Positions 8,465 through 17,769 are shown, numbered from the stretch's first letter. The stretch is DNA of 64,000 nt from JAEXOD01 sp964652025 (GCA_964652025.1 CAZYZX010000004.1:62001-126000); one strand, 5' to 3'. Numbers and translations: made by a program. Notes: generated from the letters alone by a model not told the origin.

Positions 8465-9322
8465 CTATTCCTTTTTACCGCGTAGGTAGGCTTCTAACTC
8501 ACTAAATGTTGGTCTGCTATCACTATGTATTGTTCTTCTGGCAATTTCAACGGCTACAATTGGGGGGTTCCCTTTAGCATAAGCAACAAGTGCTGCCTTA
8601 ACAGTCTCTAAATATCTAACTTCATCTTCATACATGTGTTCTATGTTGGTAGCTAATGGACCAACAAAACCATATGATATTAACACTCCCAAAAACGTAC
8701 CTACTAATGCACTAGCTACGTGATGCCCTACAGTTTCCGCACCTTCATTAATACTTCCCATTGTAATAATAATACCAAGCACTGCCGCAACTATACCTAA
8801 GCCGGGGAAAGCATCCGCCGTTTTTTGAATAATAGCAGCTATAGGTTTTGTTTCACTTTCAAATGTTTCTATTTCAGTATCCATTAGTGCTTCAATTTCA
8901 TGCGGAGGAACACCACCCGATAACATAACTTTTAATGTATCGCAAAAAAAGGTTACCGCTGTTTTATTGCTTAAAAACTTTTGGTTTTTAGATAAAATCT
9001 CACTTTGCTCTGGCTTTTCTATATGTTTTTCTACTGCTAAAAGTCCATCGCGTTGCGCAACCAAAAACAGGTCATAAAACGATTTTAGCAATTCCATGTA
9101 ATCTTCTTTATGTGGATGTTTTGCACCCATTGCTTTAGGAATTGCTCCAACAATTTTTTTTATAACCGGTAATGGTGCACTAATTAACAAACTGCCTGTT
9201 GCAGCACCAACAATAACTATATATTCGTTAATTTGTATTAACGCACCAACTTGCCCACCCACCATGGTAAAACCAATTAAAATACTTGCTAATACTACTA
9301 CTGCACCAATAATTATAAACAT
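8465..9322 (-). CDS. motA: Flagellar motor stator protein MotA
   Basis: 285 residues, the usual length for MotA. Two N-terminal membrane segments, a large cytoplasmic loop (about 75-165) with acidic and basic residues that contact FliG, and two C-terminal segments including DAFPGLGIVAAVLGIIITMGSI and VASALVGTFLGVLISYGFVGPLA. These are the MotA signatures lining the ion channel with MotB. It is followed after 5 bases by motB and preceded by a REC-HPt protein. Confidence 0.96.
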   Translation of the reverse strand: MFIIIGAVVVLASILIGFTMVGGQVGALIQINEYIVIVGAATGSLLISAPLPVIKKIVGAIPKAMGAKHPHKEDYMELLKSFYDLFLVAQRDGLLAVEKHIEKPEQSEILSKNQKFLSNKTAVTFFCDTLKVMLSGGVPPHEIEALMDTEIETFESETKPIAAIIQKTADAFPGLGIVAAVLGIIITMGSINEGAETVGHHVASALVGTFLGVLISYGFVGPLATNIEHMYEDEVRYLETVKAALVAYAKGNPPIVAVEIARRTIHSDSRPTFSELEAYLRGKKE

Positions 9323-9327
9323 AATAT

Positions 9328-10041
9328 TTAACTGTTATTTTTTAAGTCTTTTTTTATTTGCTCTATTTTTTGCAGTAATTGACCAACTTTTAATTCAACA
9401 AACATCCAATCGTTTTGGTTCTCAATATTTTTATCCATAATTTCTGCACTAATTTCCGTTAGCGCAGGGTAACCTATCGTTCCACCAGCACCCTTTATTT
9501 CATGTATAATCATTTTTAATAAAGATTGGTTCCTTTTCATTAAGGCTTCTGTTAAAATTTGCCTTTTTGCAGGAAATGATTCTATAAAGAATTTACGCAA
9601 GTGATTTTGCACTTCCTTACTTTCGTTGGCAGATATCGTTTTTTTACTAGCCTTAAATAAATCTGCACCTAAAAGTTCGTTCATATTTTTTATAATTGCA
9701 TCATCTTTTATTGGCTTAGATATAACTCTATCTGCACCTGCTTCTATTGCAGCAAGAACATTACTTTTGGCAGTGTTAGCACTTATAACAATAACGGGAA
9801 TATCTTTTATATCTTTAAGTACCTTTTTAACCTGTAACATTTTTAAACCATCTAAATTTGGCATCATTAGGTCTAAAAATATTATATCTGGCTTAAATTC
9901 CGATGTAATTTGAATACCTTGTAATCCATCCGCACAAGTTACAACTTCAAAATCATAATCTTCTAAAAATGATTTTAACGAAGTTAAAATCACATCAGAA
10001 TCGTCTACAATAAGTACTTTAATCTTCCGTTTTCCCTGCAT
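9328..10041 (-). CDS. Receiver-HPt phosphotransfer protein
   Basis: 237 residues with two recognisable modules. The receiver (about 6-128) has DD in IVDDSD, phospho-acceptor Asp57 in IIFLDLMMPNLDG, and Lys in VISKP. The HPt-like helical domain (about 145-230) has IIHEIKGAGGTIGYPAL, with His180 in the HxxKGxxxxxG pattern. Such proteins shuttle phosphate between kinases and other receivers. The ATG lies within the end of csrA (23-base overlap) and no better start follows before the receiver. The position beside motA suggests control of the motor or of flagellar expression. Confidence 0.9.
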   Translation of the reverse strand: MQGKRKIKVLIVDDSDVILTSLKSFLEDYDFEVVTCADGLQGIQITSEFKPDIIFLDLMMPNLDGLKMLQVKKVLKDIKDIPVIVISANTAKSNVLAAIEAGADRVISKPIKDDAIIKNMNELLGADLFKASKKTISANESKEVQNHLRKFFIESFPAKRQILTEALMKRNQSLLKMIIHEIKGAGGTIGYPALTEISAEIMDKNIENQNDWMFVELKVGQLLQKIEQIKKDLKNNS

Positions 10042-10285
10042 TCAAAGTATTTAATTTGTTAACCGTAAGTTTTTTAATATCTTGCTCTGGTTTATCGGAA
10101 CTTCTCTTTGCAGCTTCTAACGAATAATCTTTTACTTTTTCGTAAATTTCTTCCCGGTATATTCTAACATCGTTTGGGGCTTCTATACCTATTTTAATTT
10201 GATTTTCGCTAATAGCTAAAACATTTATTATGATATCGTTGCCGATACGTATTTTTTCGTTTAGTTTTCTACTTAAAACAAGCAT
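10019..10285 (-). CDS. csrA: Carbon storage regulator CsrA
   Basis: 88 residues, slightly longer than the usual 60-75. The start MLVLSRKLNEKIRIGNDIIINVL is the CsrA beta-strand signature, followed by IKIGIEAPNDVRIYREEIYE, with the conserved VxIYREE RNA-binding strand. CsrA binds GGA motifs in mRNA leaders and represses translation; in FliW-containing bacteria its target is flagellin mRNA. It follows fliW with a 1-base gap and overlaps the REC-HPt gene, so both regulators are probably translated together. The C-terminal 25 residues are extra and polar. Confidence 0.96.
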   Translation of the reverse strand: MLVLSRKLNEKIRIGNDIIINVLAISENQIKIGIEAPNDVRIYREEIYEKVKDYSLEAAKRSSDKPEQDIKKLTVNKLNTLNAGKTED

Positions 10286-10286
10286 C

Positions 10287-10670
10287 TTATTTTTCTACAA
10301 ATAAATTATAATTAATTGGGTATTTATCGGTATCTAATATTTTCTGAAAACCGATTTTTTCATTTTGGCTAATATAAACAGGAGCTTTCAAATTTACAGT
10401 TATGTTTAATGGATTTTTATCCATTTTTACAATTCCAAATGCTTCGTATCCCTCTAATTGTGGATAGTTTTCTTCTAATAATCGAATTGGAAACAATGGA
10501 AACATTATCTCGGGCTCTTCTATATTTGTTAGCCAATAAAATAATTCATCTTCTACACTAATTAAAATATACTTATGATATTCACTAAACCCGAATATCC
10601 CTTCCTTAAATTCTATTATTATACTTTCATCAAATTGATGTTTACCGAACTGTTTTGTAATTATTTCCAT
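10287..10670 (-). CDS. fliW: Flagellar assembly factor FliW
   Basis: 127 residues, normal family length. It shows the FliW features: an N-terminal IIEFKEGIFGFSEYHKYIL motif, a central SVEDELFYWLTNIEEPEIMFPLF region, and a C-terminal NLKAPVYISQNEKIGFQKIL. FliW binds either flagellin or CsrA. When flagellin is used up by secretion, freed FliW sequesters CsrA and flagellin translation resumes. Adjacency to csrA (1-base gap) supports this switch; the flagellin gene itself is outside the window. Confidence 0.95.
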   Translation of the reverse strand: MEIITKQFGKHQFDESIIIEFKEGIFGFSEYHKYILISVEDELFYWLTNIEEPEIMFPLFPIRLLEENYPQLEGYEAFGIVKMDKNPLNITVNLKAPVYISQNEKIGFQKILDTDKYPINYNLFVEK

Positions 10671-10725
10671 AACTTATTTTTAATTTTATAAATTGTATTA
10701 ATTTGTAACTTCTTAATATACTAAA

Positions 10726-11976
10726 TTATAAGTAATCTAACAACGATTTTGGTAAAAGAGTGGAAGAAATTTTATATGTTAATTCCAAACTATACTGTTT
10801 TTCTTGTAATTCTATTGCTAATTTTGCCGCATCTACATCTTTTTCTTTAGATACTAATTCTTGCAAGGTTAAACTTTGGCTTTGGTTTAGCTCTTGAGTG
10901 TCACTTAATCTGTTTCTAAAGCTGCCTAATTCTGATATTTTATTAATTAAATACTTCTCAAAATCTTGTATTAATCTTATATTGTTTATATCTGGAATTT
11001 GACCAATACCTAGTTTTTCTGAAACAGATTTTAGAACATTAAATATATCTGCTTTTTGATTTAAGGTTGAATTTATGGCTGACGGTGAATTTTTTTCAGT
11101 TAATGACTGCATATCTAAAACAAAATTTAATTTGTTTGTTTCATCAGTAATCTTTAAATCGTTAGGTATGGCTCCGTTTATGCGATATAAAGCACCTGTT
11201 GTTGCATTAAATTCTAATGTGGCGCTACCAGTAGATACAACATTACTTGATGGGTCTAATATCGTATAATCCATAGTATAATTATTAGCAGCTGTTTTAG
11301 TATAATTAATGTTTAATCCATAAGCCACACCTTCTGCATTATAAATTTGGCTGCTTACACTGCTAACATCTCCTATACCTGCACCACTATTTAAATTACC
11401 ACTATTTTTTACAACACTTGCAAAAAGCTCTTTTGCATTCATATTAATTTTTTGCTCAGTGTAATTAGATATCTTTATTTTGTGGTCACCATCTATTCGG
11501 CTACTCTTAAACTCAATACTATTACCAGATGCACTATAACCAACTGGAGGTGTAGAATTATCTGAGCCACCAAATAAATACATACCATCAAAAGAGGTAT
11601 TGGCTAAATCTAAAATCGCTTTTAAAGATGATTTTATTTTATCTGAATAAAGCGGTAAGTTATCGCTAACAGTTGCGTTTTGTGCTTCCGTTAAATCCTT
11701 TAGCACTTTTTGTATTTCGTCTTTTATTCCTTCTAGCGCGGTACTACTATTATCTATAAAAGCTAAGCCAGAGTCAATATTTTTTTCGTATGTATTAAAT
11801 GTTTCTATTTGACCACTCATTCTTAGCACTCGGCTTGTGCCCAGTGGTTCATCGCTTGGCTTATTTATTTTACTTTGCGTTACCAACTGCTTTTGTATTG
11901 TTGCTAAATCAGATTTAGATTTAGATAAGATACTTAAGTAAGTGGTTTGTATATTCCTATCCGATACTCGTATCAT
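10726..11976 (-). CDS. flgL: Hook-filament junction protein FlgL
   Basis: 416 residues. The N-terminal flagellin-like helix region (MIRVSDRNIQTTYLSIL through SKINKPSDEPLGTSRVL) and the C-terminal helix (QELVSKEKDVDAAKLAIELQEKQYSLELTYKIS) are the paired D0/D1 elements of FlgL. The middle (about 150-300) is a variable beta-rich insert. It is secreted through the flagellar apparatus without a cleaved signal and sits between hook and filament. It lies 2 bases downstream of flgK, the usual order. Confidence 0.93.
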   Translation of the reverse strand: MIRVSDRNIQTTYLSILSKSKSDLATIQKQLVTQSKINKPSDEPLGTSRVLRMSGQIETFNTYEKNIDSGLAFIDNSSTALEGIKDEIQKVLKDLTEAQNATVSDNLPLYSDKIKSSLKAILDLANTSFDGMYLFGGSDNSTPPVGYSASGNSIEFKSSRIDGDHKIKISNYTEQKINMNAKELFASVVKNSGNLNSGAGIGDVSSVSSQIYNAEGVAYGLNINYTKTAANNYTMDYTILDPSSNVVSTGSATLEFNATTGALYRINGAIPNDLKITDETNKLNFVLDMQSLTEKNSPSAINSTLNQKADIFNVLKSVSEKLGIGQIPDINNIRLIQDFEKYLINKISELGSFRNRLSDTQELNQSQSLTLQELVSKEKDVDAAKLAIELQEKQYSLELTYKISSTLLPKSLLDYL

Positions 11977-11978
11977 AA

Positions 11979-13337
11979 TTACACCATGTTTAATATTGTT
12001 TTTAACATTTCATCTGCAATAGATATTAATTTTGCAGAGGCTTCGTATGACCTTTGAAATTTTAGTACATCAGTCATTTCTTCATCTAACGATACTCCCG
12101 AATAATTAGATTTTTGCTCTTGTAATTGCGAAACAACTAAATCGAACGATTCTGCGTTTTGGTCTTGCAATACTTTTTCGTATGCTATCGAGCTAACCAA
12201 ATTAGAATATTTATCAATAATACTTAAACCATCTGTTAATTTTTGTGTTTTTAATGCTGCTATTTGTTTTGCTATTTGATTATTTCCATCGGTACCATCT
12301 GCACTAATTGCTATTTTATTAACATCATTTAAAATTTCACTATTTATTTGCAAATAACCATTTTCGTAATTGCTAAAAAATTGTACATTTGTTTGTGGTG
12401 GAGTTGTAGTTGTATACCCTTTAGTATGCAAATTATTAACTTGCTCGTAGATGCTTCTTAAAACAGTATCTAATTGAGATTGATATGATCTTAACTTGTT
12501 ATTGTAGGAATTTTGCATAGCAGCTAACTCGCCAGATTGAATTGTAATATTAGTTGCATTATCTGCCGTTTTAATAACAAGTTTACCATTTTCTTGAACA
12601 GCTTTCAATTCAATTTTGCTTAATCTTCCTACAGCATAAACACCACTAATAGAAATATTAGCCACATTAAATTCATCTGTAATTACATTAACGTCTGTTA
12701 ACTTGCTTAATTCCTCTATTGCTTTATCCCTTGTGTCAAGTAAATCGTTCGCTTGATTGCCAACAATAGACGCTTCGTAAATTTGTTTGTTTAATGTATT
12801 TATTTGAGTTAAATAGTTATTAATTCTATTAACTGCATCAACTGCTTCTTTACCTAAATCTAACTTTTGTGTTTCTAATCCTTCGTAAATACTTTTGGCT
12901 TTAACGCTAAGTTTTTGTGCGCTTTGTATAACACTTGTTCTTAATGGAACAGAAGTTGGATTTACTGATAACTCTTCAAAAGAGTTTAAAAATCCCGTTA
13001 ACAAACCAGATAAACCTAAATCGGATGGTTCTGATAGTAAAGATTCTGTTTGGCTAATTATATTCGATTGTTTTTGCGCTTGACTTTGCAAACTATTATA
13101 TCTAACAATTTGGTTATCTAAAGCTTGGTTTTTTAACCTTTGGATATATTCTATTTTTACACCCTTACCAATAGTTAAGCTACTGTAGTAATCCGGTTTT
13201 TCAGGTCCCAATACTACGCGTTGCCTAATGTAATTAGGGTCGTTTGCGTTTGCAATGTTATTAGATGTTACGGCTAATGCCTTTTGATAAACCGAAAGAC
13301 TTCGAGCCGTCATATCGAATAAAGAATTAATAGCCAT
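11979..13337 (-). CDS. flgK: Hook-associated protein FlgK
   Basis: 452 residues, shorter than the 547 of E. coli, so part of the variable middle is missing. The N-terminus has the rod/hook family signature with SNNIANANDPNYIRQRVV, and the C-terminus has the matching helix (VSLDEEMTDVLKFQRSYEASAKLISIADEMLKTIL). FlgK is the first junction protein on the hook. It is followed by flgL and preceded by an FlgN-like chaperone gene (1-base gap), which fits its secretion needs. Confidence 0.94.
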   Translation of the reverse strand: MAINSLFDMTARSLSVYQKALAVTSNNIANANDPNYIRQRVVLGPEKPDYYSSLTIGKGVKIEYIQRLKNQALDNQIVRYNSLQSQAQKQSNIISQTESLLSEPSDLGLSGLLTGFLNSFEELSVNPTSVPLRTSVIQSAQKLSVKAKSIYEGLETQKLDLGKEAVDAVNRINNYLTQINTLNKQIYEASIVGNQANDLLDTRDKAIEELSKLTDVNVITDEFNVANISISGVYAVGRLSKIELKAVQENGKLVIKTADNATNITIQSGELAAMQNSYNNKLRSYQSQLDTVLRSIYEQVNNLHTKGYTTTTPPQTNVQFFSNYENGYLQINSEILNDVNKIAISADGTDGNNQIAKQIAALKTQKLTDGLSIIDKYSNLVSSIAYEKVLQDQNAESFDLVVSQLQEQKSNYSGVSLDEEMTDVLKFQRSYEASAKLISIADEMLKTILNMV

Positions 13338-13338
13338 T

Positions 13339-13794
13339 TTACACCTTTCTATCTACTAAAGAGCGGGTTTTATCTTGATAAATTATATTCATTAAACTTG
13401 TAATAAACTGTCGGCTATGCTCTATTAAAAATAAATTCTGTCTATTTACATTCATTACTTCATTTGTTAATTTTTTTAATAGCTTTTCATAACCTAAAAG
13501 ATATTTAATGCTTTTTTCATCCAAGCTGTTTTTAAACTCTTTTACAAATACAGAAATTTTATAATCATTAAACTTTTTATCATTTAGTTTATAAATTTCT
13601 ATAGTTTTATTCAGTCTCTCTTTTTCATGTTCTTTAACAAGTTTTATATATTTTTCTTCGTCCGATATCGCTTGAATAAGCAGCTCGTCATTCATTTTTA
13701 CTAATGCGGTTTGTTTTAGTTTCGCATTTTCTAATAATTTTTCTAAGCTTATTCTCAACTTTTCTAATACTGATAAAAGTTCTTTAGGATTCAT
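13339..13794 (-). CDS. flgN: FlgN-like secretion chaperone
   Basis: 151 residues, almost entirely helical, with heptad-like leucines: LLSVLEKLRISLEKLLENAKLKQTAL at the N-terminus and LIEHSRQFITSLMNIIYQD near the C-terminus. This length, helical make-up and position between flgJ and flgK match FlgN, the cytoplasmic chaperone that delivers FlgK and FlgL to the export gate. Sequence identity in this family is low, so the call rests partly on context. It overlaps flgJ by 11 bases. Confidence 0.8.
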   Translation of the reverse strand: MNPKELLSVLEKLRISLEKLLENAKLKQTALVKMNDELLIQAISDEEKYIKLVKEHEKERLNKTIEIYKLNDKKFNDYKISVFVKEFKNSLDEKSIKYLLGYEKLLKKLTNEVMNVNRQNLFLIEHSRQFITSLMNIIYQDKTRSLVDRKV

Positions 13795-14611
13795 TTTTGC
13801 TCTCCCAATTATTTAAATATCCAAAAACACGAGCCACATACTGCTTTGTCTCTTCAAATGGTGGAATACCATTATATTTATTTACATTACCTGGACCCGC
13901 ATTATAAGCTGCTAAAGCTTTCTTTAAATCTCCATCATATTGTCGTAACATTTGTGCTAAATATTTAGTGCCTCCAAAAATATTTTCTCGCGCATCCCAA
14001 ACATTTCTCACTCCCATATCTCGTGCTGTGCTATCTATTAGCTGCATCAATCCTTTTGCCTTTGCTTTAGAAATTGCATTAGGATTTGCAGCAGATTCTG
14101 TTAATATTACAGATTTTATTACATTTTTTGGTACGCCAAATGTATTAGATGCTTCTTCTATTATATCCTCATAATTCTTTAATCTTTCTAAAGCAGATTT
14201 ACTTGGTTCTACTTTAGGATAATCTGTTTGTGATGATGTATCTATGTCTAAGTTTAAATTTCTTTCAGTAGATTTAATAGGAATAGTAATTGGTAAATTT
14301 TCACCAGTTAGTTTTTTGTAAATCATTTCTGCTATTCCTAAACCTTTATTTTTGGTAATCATTTCCGCAAGCTCGTTTTGATAAAGTACGCTTACAATAT
14401 CATTACCAAATCCTTCATCATTTTCATCTCCAAATAAACCTTTTGTATTGCTTGTCATGCTTTTTATAAGCATTGTAGTCATCAAGGTTTCAAAATCCTT
14501 AGATGCTTTTGCAAGCTTGGTTTTGTCTTTAACATTTGTACTATCTTGTATATTAGGGGTAGTACTAATGTGTTTGCTAAAATCTGTTATTTTAAGTTTT
14601 AATTCATCCAT
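13784..14611 (-). CDS. flgJ: FlgJ: rod-binding domain fused to lytic transglycosylase
   Basis: 275 residues. The N-terminal FlgJ rod-binding region (about 30-110) has ASKDFETLMTTMLIKSM and ELAEMITKNKGLGIAEMIYK. The C-terminal half (about 150-270) is a soluble-lytic-transglycosylase (SLT) domain with VILTESAANPNAISKAKAKG, where the Glu of TES is the expected catalytic acid, then GLMQL and AAYNAGPGNVNKYNGIPP. Proteobacterial FlgJ usually carries a glucosaminidase domain; here an SLT domain replaces it. The enzyme would open peptidoglycan for the rod. It ends 11 bases into the flgN gene. Confidence 0.92.
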   Translation of the reverse strand: MDELKLKITDFSKHISTTPNIQDSTNVKDKTKLAKASKDFETLMTTMLIKSMTSNTKGLFGDENDEGFGNDIVSVLYQNELAEMITKNKGLGIAEMIYKKLTGENLPITIPIKSTERNLNLDIDTSSQTDYPKVEPSKSALERLKNYEDIIEEASNTFGVPKNVIKSVILTESAANPNAISKAKAKGLMQLIDSTARDMGVRNVWDARENIFGGTKYLAQMLRQYDGDLKKALAAYNAGPGNVNKYNGIPPFEETKQYVARVFGYLNNWESKNES

Positions 14612-14614
14612 AGC

Positions 14615-15706
14615 TTAAATTACTATTAGTTCTGCAGATAATGCCCCAGCTTCTTTTAATGCTTGGAATATGGCAATAATATCCCGTGGGGAAACTTTTA
14701 ATGAATTTAATGCCTCTGCTACTTCTTGCACATTGCTAGCGCCTCTTATTACAACAGTATTGTTGTTTTCTTGTTGAACAGTTGGTACTAAATTATTAAC
14801 AACTACTGTTTGACCCTGCGAAAAAGCTTCGGGTTGAGATATAATTGGATACGAGCTAACCGTAATATTTAAGCTTCCGTGAGAAATAGTTACAGGCAAA
14901 ATTTTAACATTTGCACCACTAACAATAGTACCCGTTTTTTCGTTTAAAACAACTTTAGCTATTGCATCCTTTTGTGTTTCTAAACTTTCTAATGTGGCTA
15001 AAAAGTTAGTTAAATTATTCTTTTCTGCATCAGGCACAGTAACTCTTATTTCAGTAGAACCCACGGCAATTGCAGTCCCACTGCCAAATCTTGTATTTAT
15101 AGAATTTGCAACATTATTTGCTGTAGTATAATCCGGCTGTTTTAGTAATACGCTTATTTGGTCTGTTGGCATATTGTTCCCTGGCATTTCATATTGCAAA
15201 TTACCGCCGTTGGGTATTCTACCAGCTAACGAATGATTTTTTGCAACTCTTCCACCGCTACCTGTATTTATATCATATCCACCTATAGATATTGGTCCTT
15301 GACCAAATCCATAAAGTTTACCATCTTTACCAGATAAAGGTGTTAATAAAAGCGTACCGCCCATTAAGCTAGTTGCATCACCCATAGAAGAAACGGTTAT
15401 ATCAAACTCCGTTCCCGGCTTTAAGGAATTTGGCACCGTTGCCGTAACCATTACTGCACATACGTTTCGCGTCCTTAAATTGGTTTCCGGAACTGTTATC
15501 CCAAATCTTTTTAACATACTTGTTACAGATTGCACTGTAAAGGTACTACGATAACTATCCCCAGTACCTGCTAAACCAACTACAAGCCCATAACCAATTA
15601 ATTGCTCGCTATTTACACCCTTAAAATATGCTATATCTTTAATTCTTTGTGCAAATAAAGAGTTAGATATAATAATAAAACTTAAAACAATTAATATTTT
15701 TTTCAT
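14615..15706 (-). CDS. flgI: Flagellar P-ring protein FlgI
   Basis: 363 residues from the preferred start at 15706, preceded by AGGTG with suitable spacing and opening a standard signal peptide (MKKILIVLSFIIISNSLFA). An upstream in-frame ATG at 15748 would add 14 residues overlapping flgH and is less likely. FlgI signatures include RIKDIAYFKGVNSEQLIGYG, GLVVGLAGTGDS, and the C-terminal VQEVAEALNSLKVSPRDIIAIFQALKEAGAL. FlgI is exported to the periplasm by Sec and forms the P ring around the rod, followed here by flgJ 3 bases on. Confidence 0.95.
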   Translation of the reverse strand: MKKILIVLSFIIISNSLFAQRIKDIAYFKGVNSEQLIGYGLVVGLAGTGDSYRSTFTVQSVTSMLKRFGITVPETNLRTRNVCAVMVTATVPNSLKPGTEFDITVSSMGDATSLMGGTLLLTPLSGKDGKLYGFGQGPISIGGYDINTGSGGRVAKNHSLAGRIPNGGNLQYEMPGNNMPTDQISVLLKQPDYTTANNVANSINTRFGSGTAIAVGSTEIRVTVPDAEKNNLTNFLATLESLETQKDAIAKVVLNEKTGTIVSGANVKILPVTISHGSLNITVSSYPIISQPEAFSQGQTVVVNNLVPTVQQENNNTVVIRGASNVQEVAEALNSLKVSPRDIIAIFQALKEAGALSAELIVI

Positions 15707-15714
15707 TGTAGCAC

Positions 15715-16284
15715 CTAAAAAAGCCAATGGAATAATCTTGTTAACCAACCCGGCGTTGTGCTTCTATCAATCATGCCACTTCCTTCAAAAACAATTTCCG
15801 CTTCACTTATATTATAAGAATAAACTGTATTAGATGATGTAATGTCACTTGTTCTTACAAAACCTTTTATAGTAACGTTCTGGTCTTCTCCATTTATAGA
15901 TATTTTTCTAGAACCTTTAATTCTTAATAAACCATTACCAAGAACAGAATCAATTACTACACTCATAGTAGTTTTAACAACACCCCCAGCACTTGTGCTG
16001 CCACCACCTTTAAATTGATTAGAAGAGTTTACAGAAACATCCATATTTCCCATAGAAGTACCATCGCTAGTACCAGCAAACCCAAATCCTATTTTACCGT
16101 CCCTTCCAGCGGTAAGGTTAGCTTGGTTTGTTGCTTGGGATTGCTCTACAACAATTACTGTAACCATGTCACCTATTCTTACCGCTTTATAGTCTGAAAA
16201 TAGACTTGCTGCAGCATTTTCTTGCAGTTGCTGCGAATATATATTAATAGTTAATATAATTACTAATCCAATTATTGTTTTCAT
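15715..16284 (-). CDS. flgH: Flagellar L-ring protein FlgH without lipobox
   Basis: 189 residues. FlgH features include SLFSDYKAVRIGDMVTVIVVE, QATNQANLTAGRDG, and the C-terminal SGMIDRSTTPGWLTRL. The signal peptide (MKTIIGLVIILTINIYS) is followed by QQLQ, and there is no cysteine, whereas FlgH of other bacteria is normally a lipoprotein with an LxGC lipobox. The L ring here may be held without a lipid anchor. It follows flgA after 5 bases and lies 8 bases before the FlgI start. Confidence 0.93.
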   Translation of the reverse strand: MKTIIGLVIILTINIYSQQLQENAAASLFSDYKAVRIGDMVTVIVVEQSQATNQANLTAGRDGKIGFGFAGTSDGTSMGNMDVSVNSSNQFKGGGSTSAGGVVKTTMSVVIDSVLGNGLLRIKGSRKISINGEDQNVTIKGFVRTSDITSSNTVYSYNISEAEIVFEGSGMIDRSTTPGWLTRLFHWLF

Positions 16285-16289
16285 AATTA

Positions 16290-16949
16290 TTACTCAATTA
16301 TTATTACTGTTTCTTTATTTTCAATTTTTGCTTTAAAGGTCTTTCCATCATCTCTTATAATTCTTATTATTTCACCAAGCTTACCCTCTTCTCTGGCTTT
16401 TGCATCAAAACTAATAGTAACGCCGCCAACTTGTTTATAAGCTTTAACTTTATCCCCAATTAAAATTAATGGAAGTTCTTCAACAAAATTCTCTTCAATA
16501 ATCGAACCATCTTTTATTGTTACTTTAGCCCTGTATGTTTTCCCTTCTTCAAAATCTGTAACCGGTTTGCTTCTTAAACCTGTTACTTCACTTTCTAACA
16601 TCATTAAATCCGAAACATCTATAATACTTGACTTTTGAATAACTTTTATTGCAGTATAAACTAATTTGTATAACTTTACTTTTAATGTAACAACAGAATT
16701 AGAAAACTTGCCATCATTGCGTTTAATTTTAACAGGAACATATAAATATTCCCCATTTAGCTTTAAATTCCCTTCTTTATTAATCTGCAATTTATTATCA
16801 TCTAAACTGTTTATTCCATTTGGTAAAGTAGATACTTCCCAAACAATTTTGGTATAACCAGTTAGTTTGCTATTAATAAAGTTGTTCAATTCATCTTTAT
16901 CAATATTAAAACTAAATAAATTTGTTATAATTAATAAAAAAGGTATCAT
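16290..16949 (-). CDS. flgA: P-ring assembly chaperone FlgA
   Basis: 219 residues with a short hydrophobic N-terminus (MIPFLLIITNLFSF) that should be an export signal. The C-terminal half has an SAF-like region (VYTAIKVIQKSSIIDVSDLMMLESEV) and the FlgA ending (IGDKVKAYKQVGGVTISFDAKAREEGKLGEIIRII). FlgA acts in the periplasm to help FlgI form the P ring. Its position between flgG and flgH is typical. The N-terminal half is divergent. Confidence 0.88.
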   Translation of the reverse strand: MIPFLLIITNLFSFNIDKDELNNFINSKLTGYTKIVWEVSTLPNGINSLDDNKLQINKEGNLKLNGEYLYVPVKIKRNDGKFSNSVVTLKVKLYKLVYTAIKVIQKSSIIDVSDLMMLESEVTGLRSKPVTDFEEGKTYRAKVTIKDGSIIEENFVEELPLILIGDKVKAYKQVGGVTISFDAKAREEGKLGEIIRIIRDDGKTFKAKIENKETVIIIE

Positions 16950-16954
16950 ATTAA

Positions 16955-17755
16955 TTAAGCACGCTTTAAGTTATTAGCAATTGTAAGCATCTCTTCTACA
17001 GTTTTTACAGTTTTACTATTTATTTCATACGAACGTTGAGCAGTAATCATGTTAATCATCTCTTCTACAATATCAACATTAGATGATTCTAAAAATCCTT
17101 GATTAACTTCTCCAAAGCCTTCGCTACCAGCATTGCCTAAAACAGGTGCACCGGATACTTCCGTTTCCACATAAAGGTTATCTCCAATCGGCTTTAAACC
17201 TGCGGGATTAATAAATTTTGCTAATTCAATGGTTCCTAATTCTATGTTATCACCAGTATAAGTTTTACCCGTAACAACGCCATCTCTACTAATTACAATA
17301 TCTGCTAAGTCATCTGTAATATTAAAACCGGGCTCTAAAACTTGACCATTTGCTGTAACAAGCGACCCATCTTTAGATAACTTAAAAGATCCATCCCTTG
17401 TATAGGCAAGTAATCCATCTGCCTTCCTAACTTGGAAAAATCCATCCCCATAAATTGCTAAATCTAACTTTTGTCCCGTCTGTTGCAAATCTCCTTGCTT
17501 AAACTCCTTTTTAGTAGATGAAGGCTTTACACCCGTACCTACCAAAAGTTTTGAATTAGGATTTTCTACAATCCCCGGAGTATCTACATTTTGTGGATTG
17601 GCAGAAACTTCTTGATAAATTAAATCCTTAAATTCTGCTCTATTCTTTTTAAAGCCCGTTGTGTTAATATTGGCTATATTATTAGATATAACCTCTATAT
17701 TTATCTGTTGGGCATACATTCCTGCTGCTGCGCTTCTTAAGGCTCTTGTAGACAT
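16955..17755 (-). CDS. flgG: Distal rod protein FlgG
   Basis: 266 residues, the usual FlgG length (about 260). N-terminal rod signature with ALRSAAAGMYAQQINIEVI and ISNNIANINTTGFKKNRAEF, then QVSANPQNVD-like rod region, QQTGQKLDLAIYGDGFFQV, and the C-terminal SNVDIVEEMINMITAQRSYE. FlgG forms the distal rod and is exported by the flagellar type III apparatus. It is preceded by flgF 14 bases away. Confidence 0.96.
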   Translation of the reverse strand: MSTRALRSAAAGMYAQQINIEVISNNIANINTTGFKKNRAEFKDLIYQEVSANPQNVDTPGIVENPNSKLLVGTGVKPSSTKKEFKQGDLQQTGQKLDLAIYGDGFFQVRKADGLLAYTRDGSFKLSKDGSLVTANGQVLEPGFNITDDLADIVISRDGVVTGKTYTGDNIELGTIELAKFINPAGLKPIGDNLYVETEVSGAPVLGNAGSEGFGEVNQGFLESSNVDIVEEMINMITAQRSYEINSKTVKTVEEMLTIANNLKRA

Positions 17756-17769
17756 TTATTTTTCTCCTT

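Noticed and set aside
15707..15748. Longer FlgI start at 15748
   Set aside because: It would place 14 residues before a normal signal peptide and overlap flgH; the ATG at 15706 has an AGGTG ribosome binding site.
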